DNA from: Melitaea cinxia
Lineage: Eukaryota; Arthropoda; Insecta; Lepidoptera; Nymphalidae
Direction: 5' to 3'
Assembly: GCF_905220565.1 (NCBI RefSeq)
Contig: NC_059406.1
Span: 9,682,001 to 9,746,000, forward strand
Length of the DNA: 64,000 bases
Part shown: piece after piece, positions 58,018 to 64,000 of the stretch
Numbering within the stretch: position 1 is the first letter of the stretch
Layout: each line of letters begins with the position of its first letter
The notes under the pieces: generated by a model
What the model was told of the DNA's origin: nothing
Seen by the model: the letters and a program-made list of their open reading frames with translations, nothing else
Database searches by the model: none
Translations under genes and position numbers: made by a program

Positions 58018-60960
58018 TTAATTCCCACCCATTTTAAGAAAGTGTAGTTTAACGGATTTCTTAAAAATAGGAAGGGATTGAGAACGTCTAATCCACAAGG
58101 GCAAAGAATTCCAAAGTCGAGCAGCTTGTACGGTGAAGGATTTGGTGTAGAAAGTAGAGGAATGAGAAGGAATTTCAAGAAGTAGATTGTTGTTCGACCG
58201 TAAACTACGTTCATGTAAATCAGTTAGATATTTAAACCGCTCTTTTAGGTAAGATGGAGTTGCCGGATTAAACATAATGCAGTATAGTAGCCTGAGAATG
58301 TGAGTATTCCTGCGAAGGCGAATTGGGAGCCACTTGAGTTTTTTGCGAAAATTGGAAATGTGATCATATTTGCGGAGACCAAATATGAATCGGATACATA
58401 AATTTTGAATGCGCTCAAGCTTATTCAATTGCTCCTCGGTTATGTCAAGGTAGCAAGTGTCAGCATAGTCATAGATAGGTAAGAGAAGACTATGTACGAG
58501 CGCAATTTTGGTGGACGTAGGAAGGAAATTTTGTAGCATGCGAAGGGATCCCACAGCAGAAAAAACTTTTCGACTTATCTCACAAATCTGTGGACACCAC
58601 GAGAGGTTTTGATCAAATATGATTCCCAAATTTGTCACTTTTTCGCTATATGGAATTTCAACACCGTTAAAAATTACCGGGGATAATTGTGTCTTATTTA
58701 AGCGAGGAATAAGTTTAGAGCTTCCAATAATGATAGCTTGTGTTTTTCTTGGATTCATTGTTAAGCCAAAAGATTGACTCCATTTAGAAATGGCTAGTAG
58801 GTCTTCGTTAATACGAGAAACAGCCTCTGGTAATTCTGTAATGGTACAGTGGGTGTAAATTTGCAGATCGTCAGCGTAGAGATGATAATTTGAAGATATA
58901 ACGTTAGTGACCGAGTTAATAAAGATAGAGAATAAAAGAGGAGACAGTATGCCACCTTGAGGTACACCAGCACTGATCTCGACCCAATTGGAAAAGGAGT
59001 CATTAGCTCTAACTCGCTGCCGACGACCCTGCAAATAGTCAGTAAACCAGTCAATAGCTTTAGGAGATATGTTAAAGGTACGCAGTGTATCGATTAACAA
59101 GTCAAAGTCCACGGTATTGAATGCATTACTAAAATCTAGCAGTGTCAACACCGTAACCTTCTGATTGTCCATATTAGATCGGATGTCATCAGTGATTTTG
59201 ATTAGTGCAGTAGTCGTACTATGACCTGGACGAAAACCGGATTGAAAAGGATTGACGAGATTATATCTAAAAAGATAACGGCTAAGTTGCTGATGTATGA
59301 GACGCTCAAGACCTTTAGAGAGAAATGGGAGAATGGAAATAGGACGGAACTCGGATATAGAACAGGGATTACTTTTTTTAGGAAGTGGAATTACATCGGC
59401 ATCTTTCCATGCTGACGGGAAAGAACTAGTGGAGATGGAGAAATTAAAAATAAATGTTATAATGGGACATAGGATATCAATAAGAGGGATAATCATAGCA
59501 CGACTAATGCTATCCGATCCAATCGAATTGGACTTAATCGCGAGAATGTTTCTCTTAACTTCACTTTCACTAAACCGACCAAAGAAGAAAGCAGGAGTAT
59601 CAGGGATTGGCAAAAAAGAAAGCTGGTTTTTTGTATTTAGTTTGGTTGTACTATCAATTGCAGTCGAAGAGGAAAAATGGTGATTTAGTGCATTAAGATC
59701 AAAGTTTTGGGAATCAATCCGACGAGTTTTACCAACTCCTAGCGATTTGAGAAAATTCCAGACTTTACTAGAATCTTTCTGTGAGACAGATTTATAGATA
59801 AATCTTCGTTTTGCATCTCTACAAGATTTATTGCATCGGTTGCGAACCTTCACATAATTTACTCTGTTGGCTTCACTAGGATCTTTTCTATATTTTGCCT
59901 TAGCTCGGTTCTTTTTCTCCTGCAATTTCTTAATTTCAGGTGAAATCCACGGTGCAGGGAGATGCTTTATTTTTACGGGCCGAACAGGTGCATGGACATC
60001 ATATAGCTGGGTAAGTAGTGAAACAAAAATAGCTACTTGATTGTCAATTGTTCTCGCACAATACACCGGAGACCAATCAATTTTTAATGCATCCTCTTGC
60101 AGACGTTCAAAATTTATCCCACCAAAATTTCGCTGCAAAAGAATTTTTGTTTTTGTTTTAGGAGGCCTAAGTTTATAGGATAGATATAGTAGGTCGTGAT
60201 AGGAAAATGCCTCAGATGACATTTGACCGTGTTTAGTAACAAGGTCAGTTGAAGAGACAATAATTAAGTCTAACAGTGAAGGAGAACAGTTAGGAAAAAT
60301 ATGAGTAGCAGACAAAGGTAAAATATGCAGATCCACTGCTTTGACAACAGAATTAAGACGGGAGGACCGGTGGTCATTTTTTAACAAGCAGGTGTTAAAA
60401 TCGCCCATGATCACTGTGTGGCTGTATGAAGGAGTAATGTTTTGTAACAATATTTCAAAGGACGTGAAATAGTCAACAGAAACACATGGACTATAAAAAA
60501 CACCGAGAAGCAGTTTGGTATGTGAAAAACCTACCTCAATAAAAAGATGTTCAGCTCCACCACCAGTCTGAGGTTGCGAAAAGTCAATAATATTGTAAGG
60601 AATGTGTGACCGAAGGTAGATCGCAACGCCTCCGCCTGACCGACCAACGCGGTCATTGCGGATTAGGTGAAAACCCGTTAGAGAAAAAGAAATAGAAGAC
60701 AGACAAGGCCTAAGCCAAGATTCAGAAATTAGAATAGCCTGAATATTACTATTGTTGCTAAAGGTAGACAAGAAATCTGGAAAGTGAGCAGGAATACTCT
60801 GTGCGTTGATATGTACTACATTAAAATTTTTTTGGCAATCTGAAAAAATAGAATTTAGATTGTCACTTAGGCTAGGAATACTATAGTAACTATCGTCACT
60901 ACTATCTTCTGAATTCGATGATAATGATACAAAATCATCGATATTGTTTATAAAAGACAT
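58018..60960 (-). CDS. LINE ORF2: endonuclease and reverse transcriptase (980 aa, intact)
   Basis: Nicks target DNA and reverse-transcribes element RNA from the nick (target-primed reverse transcription). Residues ~45-260 are an apurinic/apyrimidinic-type endonuclease: INAQS (catalytic Asn ~52), ISESWL (Glu ~80), RSGGGVAIY (~107), GDFN (~186-189) and a terminal SYHDLL (His ~255). The RT domain follows: IPLPKKS (~525), FRPIS (~538), FQSGFRPGHST (~572), LLDFSNAFNTVD (~607; catalytic Asp), GVPQGGILSP (~665), YADDLQIY (~695; the two catalytic Asp), LTMNPRKT (~733) and LGIIFDQNLSW (~778). The last ~190 residues carry LNKLER-QNLC and AARLWNSLP, shared with the 37-kb copy. No stops or frameshifts. 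The ATG at 60960 gives a short acidic/serine-rich lead of about 40 residues before the endonuclease. Codon use is AT-rich like the region. Confidence 0.9.
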   Translation of the reverse strand: MSFINNIDDFVSLSSNSEDSSDDSYYSIPSLSDNLNSIFSDCQKNFNVVHINAQSIPAHFPDFLSTFSNNSNIQAILISESWLRPCLSSISFSLTGFHLIRNDRVGRSGGGVAIYLRSHIPYNIIDFSQPQTGGGAEHLFIEVGFSHTKLLLGVFYSPCVSVDYFTSFEILLQNITPSYSHTVIMGDFNTCLLKNDHRSSRLNSVVKAVDLHILPLSATHIFPNCSPSLLDLIIVSSTDLVTKHGQMSSEAFSYHDLLYLSYKLRPPKTKTKILLQRNFGGINFERLQEDALKIDWSPVYCARTIDNQVAIFVSLLTQLYDVHAPVRPVKIKHLPAPWISPEIKKLQEKKNRAKAKYRKDPSEANRVNYVKVRNRCNKSCRDAKRRFIYKSVSQKDSSKVWNFLKSLGVGKTRRIDSQNFDLNALNHHFSSSTAIDSTTKLNTKNQLSFLPIPDTPAFFFGRFSESEVKRNILAIKSNSIGSDSISRAMIIPLIDILCPIITFIFNFSISTSSFPSAWKDADVIPLPKKSNPCSISEFRPISILPFLSKGLERLIHQQLSRYLFRYNLVNPFQSGFRPGHSTTTALIKITDDIRSNMDNQKVTVLTLLDFSNAFNTVDFDLLIDTLRTFNISPKAIDWFTDYLQGRRQRVRANDSFSNWVEISAGVPQGGILSPLLFSIFINSVTNVISSNYHLYADDLQIYTHCTITELPEAVSRINEDLLAISKWSQSFGLTMNPRKTQAIIIGSSKLIPRLNKTQLSPVIFNGVEIPYSEKVTNLGIIFDQNLSWCPQICEISRKVFSAVGSLRMLQNFLPTSTKIALVHSLLLPIYDYADTCYLDITEEQLNKLERIQNLCIRFIFGLRKYDHISNFRKKLKWLPIRLRRNTHILRLLYCIMFNPATPSYLKERFKYLTDLHERSLRSNNNLLLEIPSHSSTFYTKSFTVQAARLWNSLPLWIRRSQSLPIFKKSVKLHFLKMGGN

Positions 60961-61228
60961 ACTTTATATAAATGTGATGTGCAGTTATAATACTTGTGAA
61001 TGAACAATATAAAGTCGTAATTAATATAAATATTAACTAAATAAAGATCAAAATTTATTAAAGCAGAAACAGTAAACGTAAAATATATGTATAATGTAAT
61101 AATAATGACAATAATATAATAATAAGTGTTGTTACAATATACCATACAACTTCACCCGCCAGCCGCAAGAATATGAAAATAGTACTTTCATAAAAAAGAT
61201 ACAATAACCATTATAATAGACGAGTGAT

Positions 61229-61540
61229 AAAAAACAACAAATCCAAATCACAAAAAGAAACAGAAAAAAAAAATATTTATAGTAAAAAAAATTGTTTGTT
61301 TAATCTAAATAAAATACACAGTACTATGCTACAGATCTTATCTATATAACAAAAAAAAACACTAACGATGAAAGTGATTAAAAAAAAAAAAACAACAAAT
61401 CGAAATCACAAAATGAAATACTAAAAAATATTTGTAGTAAAGAAAAAAAAATGTTTAGTAACTTAATCTAAAAAAAAAAAAAAACAGTCCTGTGCTACAG
61501 ATAATATAATAACAAAAAAAAACATGACACTATCGCTGAG
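61229..61540 (-). repeat. Tandem duplication in the LINE inter-ORF spacer (~158-bp unit)
   Basis: 'aaaacaacaaatccaaatca', 'tttatagtaaa', 'ttaatctaaa' and 'tatgctacagat' (from 61231) recur at 61389 as 'aaaacaacaaatcgaaatca', 'tttgtagtaaa', 'ttaatctaaa' and 'tgtgctacagat'. The copies are ~158 bp apart and 80-85% similar by eye. Long A-runs separate them. Confidence 0.75.
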
Positions 61541-61831
61541 CAACTTTAATCATTATCCTACCTTACAATAAATTGTATCAACTAACTTACACGTGGGTAG
61601 ATACACAAAAACTTTATAAATATATACCCACCAAAATGTCACAAAACAATAAATGAAAACAAAACCAAAACAAAGTATAGTTATATAAATATGAAAAAGT
61701 ATGTTATAAAAAAAAGTAAAAAACATGTAACGTGAAAACAGAAATTTGTTAAATAAATAGTGCACAACAGCGGGGACCCTGGGCCCCGAGACAGAGTAGC
61801 CGCAAACGAGCTGACAACATTCACAGGTAAC

Positions 61832-62581
61832 TTATTTATTTCTAACTGGCCTCTTCGAACGAGACGCAACTCCTCTGCATTCCGTGGTTTTTGATGTAGT
61901 AGCGATGGTTTGAGGTGATGACGTGGCCAGTGTTGTAGGTGTAAAATCAGGAATATCATCCAGATCAGATAAACATTCAGCTCTGTTGCGCGATCCGTCC
62001 GGAGCGAGAATAAAAATGCAGCCATCGCGTGTCCAGCACTTACTGACTCCAAAACGCTCTCGAGCCGCCAGGAAAGCGTCATGCCGCTGTTTGGTTAAAA
62101 ATTCAGACTCCGTAATTCCAGTTCCCTTCAACCTTGTTTTTGCAAACCATACCTTATCTCGAATAGCCACCTCACTAAATTTTACGACTATAGGCCTAGG
62201 TTTCTTGCCTGTGGATCGACCAAGCCGGTATGATGACTTAATACTAGTACTAGAGAAGTTCGGTAGGTTGAGATTTTCAGCGACGAGACTGGTGATGCGA
62301 GCTGAAACGTTCTCAGATTTGTCTTCGGGTACTCCATGAAAAAGTAACATCTTGCGCCGTGTTTTCATTTCCTGACGATCCATGATTCTACTCAGGAGCT
62401 CAACTTGGCACTGAAGCTCAGAGAGAGCAGTCAGGATGAATGTCTTGAAAGCATTAAAATCAGATGCCAATGAAGAGGAAGTTAACCGTGGTGAATTTCT
62501 TTCCAATTCCTGTTGAAACTCGTTCATCCGTTCATGGAACATTTTCGTCATCGCTGATAACTTAGTGGTCACTGAATCCAT
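61832..62581 (-). CDS. LINE ORF1: L1-ORF1p-like RNA-binding protein (249 aa)
   Basis: Nucleic-acid-binding/chaperone partner of ORF2 that coats the element RNA. Residues ~1-72 are helical and heptad-rich (LSAMTKMFHERMNEFQQELE, later LTALSELQCQVELLSRIM), consistent with a trimerising coiled coil. Residues ~75-140 resemble an RRM: RRKMLLFHGVPE, SYRLGR, RPIVVKF. Residues ~141-195 resemble the C-terminal domain of L1 ORF1p: KGTGITESEFLTKQRHDAF and the basic/aromatic KCWTRDG. The tail (~205-249) is Thr/Ser-rich and basic at the end (RSKRPVRNK). The start ATG at 62581 precedes a downstream Met-rich stretch and has no upstream in-frame alternative that I see. Adjacent to ORF2 on the same strand, 871 nt upstream. 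No frameshift. Confidence 0.8.
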   Translation of the reverse strand: MDSVTTKLSAMTKMFHERMNEFQQELERNSPRLTSSSLASDFNAFKTFILTALSELQCQVELLSRIMDRQEMKTRRKMLLFHGVPEDKSENVSARITSLVAENLNLPNFSSTSIKSSYRLGRSTGKKPRPIVVKFSEVAIRDKVWFAKTRLKGTGITESEFLTKQRHDAFLAARERFGVSKCWTRDGCIFILAPDGSRNRAECLSDLDDIPDFTPTTLATSSPQTIATTSKTTECRGVASRSKRPVRNK

Positions 62582-62934
62582 AGCGATATATCTTAAATAG
62601 GAATATAGTAGAATTTAAAGGAGATTGCTCGCAGGTGAATGGTATTATTTAAACGCGATAAAAATTCATGAAAAAAGTTCAAATTACTATTATAACCAAA
62701 TTATAACACTAAAAGTTTTAGCAGAGATTTTCAAACGTTGTTATCACTTCACACCTACCCGCTAAACTGTGTACCTTTTACTTCATGTAGTTACATTATA
62801 CTTATTTAACTCCTTTATCGTGACTATTGTCATTAACAATAACATGAAAATAAGATGTTTTTGTTTTGCATGCATGGGTTGTTTTAGTGGTATAATAGCA
62901 TGCAGTTACATTTTTCTTTTTTGCTTTGTTTTAG

Positions 62935-64000
62935 GTATGGTTCTCCTGGTTTACCAATTGCACCCCACTGTTCTCACAATAGTAAAGCTTTCCAGTGCAA
63001 TTCACTAAAATCTAATGATTTTTTTTACTTCCACAAATCATTTTATAGTAATAAAACTAAACAGCAACAAGATAACATGCTAATAAAACACTGTAATGCT
63101 ACTTCTACTAGTCGTAAGCGACCCACGACTTCCACTAGGGCACCAAAAACATTAACGCTAAAGTATTTTATACCAAGGTATAAAAATGGCAAATTGATTC
63201 CGGTATGCAGGGAAACATTCCTTAATATTCTTCGTTTAAAAAAAGGGAGAGTGCAAGGAGTCATGAAAAGATATTTTGGAACCCAACAATCAGCTACTGA
63301 ACGACGAGGAGGTAATAGGAAAAAACACCTTTACGCATCCAAACGTGAAGCTGTTCAAAACTTTATTAAAAAGTTAAACCACTGGAGATCCATTACTCAA
63401 GGGAAAAGCATACGAACAGACTCTATTTACATCCTGACTTAAATATACATAAAATGTGGGTGATGTATAATGACCAAGCACAGCCTGATTTCGGTGTCAC
63501 TCTAGGCTTTTTCAGACTTGTATTCAATACTAGTTTCAATATAGGCTTTGGTAGTCCAAGAGAAGATATGTGTTCTACATGTTTACAGTTTTCAGAAACT
63601 TTGAAAATAGAAAAGGATTCAGCAAAAAAAGTTAACATTATGACCCAAGCAAGGATACACAAATTGCGAGCAGCTGCATTTTTTAGCAATTTAAAAGAAG
63701 AGCGCGACGATTTATTGGTATTAAGCTTTGACTGCCAGAAAAATCTTCCGTTACCTAAGATACCCGATCAGGCAACCTATTATGCAAGACAGCTGTATAT
63801 TTATAACTTTACCGTGGTTATAGGATCATCATCACAGAAGTTGACTAAAGAAAATGTCCATGCCTACACTTGGACCGAAAATGAATCCTTAAAGGGGTCA
63901 AATGAAATTTGCAGTTGCTTGTTTAACTGTTTAAACAATATTGATTTAACAGGAAAAACTGTAGTTAGAATGGTCGCAGATGGATGTGGCGGACAAAATA
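62935..64000 (+). pseudogene. Transposase-like gene, exon 2 (frameshifted, runs off window)
   Basis: After the acceptor TTTTAG at 62934 the frame runs 62935-63442, then continues in another frame from ~63421 to the window end, with no stop, so one base is lost or two gained near 63411-63425. First frame: Cys/His-rich start (C-x-H...C), a basic segment (RKRPTTSTRAP), then IPVCRETFLNILRLKKGRVQ and ERRGGNRKKH, a pattern seen in an insect/cnidarian family of 'uncharacterised' transposase-like proteins. Second frame: HPDLNIHKMWVMYND, C-x2-C (MCSTC), then LVLSFDCQKNLPLP (Asp codon 63730-63732), YYARQLYIYNFTVV, and VADGCGGQN (Asp codon 63979-63981). The two Asp after beta-strand-like segments fit a DDE/RNase H fold. 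The third acid lies beyond the window. The frameshift makes this copy a probable pseudogene unless it is a sequence error. Confidence 0.6.

Larger units (their letters stand above)
57607..62642 (-). mobile_element. Apparently complete CR1-like LINE with two intact ORFs
   Basis: Minus strand, 5' to 3': a short 5' leader upstream of 62581, ORF1 (62581-61832), an 871-nt A-rich spacer with a tandem duplication, ORF2 (60960-58018), and a ~400-bp 3'UTR with a TG-rich run (57853-57928), a conserved stem-loop (57711-57726), AATAAA and a (TAAA)n tail at 57607-57622. Both ORFs are uninterrupted, so the copy is young and may be mobilisation-competent. The 5' boundary is not defined; 62642 is a guess. 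Clade: CR1/L2-like by RT motifs; a finer name needs phylogeny. Confidence 0.8.
57503..62934 (+). other. Putative intron of the transposase-like gene, filled by a LINE
   Basis: GT (57503) to AG (62933-62934, pyrimidine tract 'ttttgctttgttttag'), 5,432 bp. About 5.0 kb of it is the antisense LINE. Removing the LINE leaves roughly 400 bp, a normal insect intron size. Confidence 0.5.

Noticed and set aside
61923..62339. Plus-strand 138-codon ORF over the LINE
   Set aside because: Opposite-strand shadow of ORF1, with no recognisable motif. The same applies to 59297-59683 over ORF2.
57616..62652. TATTATTTAA on both sides of the LINE (57616-57625 and 62643-62652) as its target duplication
   Set aside because: The left copy lies within the element's own (TAAA)n tail, which other copies also have, so the match may be chance in AT-rich DNA. 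The 5' boundary is left open.
62900..63442. Reading exon 2 from an ATG at or near 62900
   Set aside because: Its first ~11 residues (hydrophobic, ending LLCF) are the translated pyrimidine tract of the splice acceptor. The acceptor at 62934 explains the start better.

Overview
This window looks like lepidopteran nuclear DNA, most likely from a butterfly. It is very AT-rich, has no bacterial-style gene packing, and is densely layered with transposable elements. The repeats are the best taxonomic clue: tRNA-derived SINEs resembling the Heliconius 'Metulj' type (named from memory), RTE-tailed SINEs ending in (GAT)n, many Helitron-like elements with the A|TC...CTAG|T signature, and 5'-truncated LINEs. 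I find no convincing ordinary host gene in the first 57 kb.

Layout. 1-15 kb: LINE 3' fragments (1-364, 4328-4586, 14109-14612), a small Helitron (2534-2669), an RTE-clade relic (12935-13620) and a cluster of SINEs and MITEs (8.7-12.7 kb). 15-22.7 kb: mostly featureless AT-rich DNA with one LINE tail. 22.7-34.6 kb: a dense mosaic of MITEs, Helitrons and SINEs, including an element with ~130-bp inverted termini (29706-30830) into which a SINE has inserted. 37-38.2 kb: a 5'-truncated CR1-like LINE. 42-44.4 kb: a Helitron-like element carrying six copies of a 282-bp unit, one of them interrupted by a LINE tail. 47-56.3 kb: further MITEs, SINEs, LINE 3'UTR pieces and an antisense Helitron.

The richest part is 57-64 kb. 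A plus-strand gene for a DDE/RNase-H-fold transposase-like protein starts with a short exon (57408-57502, clean GTAAGT donor) and resumes at 62935 after a TTTTAG acceptor, in the correct phase; it runs off the window end. Its putative intron contains, in antisense, an apparently complete LINE with an intact ORF1 (L1-ORF1p-like, 249 aa) and an intact ORF2 (endonuclease plus reverse transcriptase, 980 aa). Upstream of exon 1 lie five copies of a ~23-bp motif, as expected for subterminal transposase-binding repeats. Exon 2 has one frameshift near 63.42 kb.

The elements are linked. Three divergent copies of the CR1-like LINE (57.7, 38.1 and 54.75 kb) keep the same 3'UTR stem-loop, with one compensatory base-pair change. 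The SINE families share their 3' end with the RTE LINE's last codons, suggesting they borrow its machinery. Several insertions keep target-site duplications that fix their boundaries. Family names and clade assignments come from memory and motif reading; no database search was possible.
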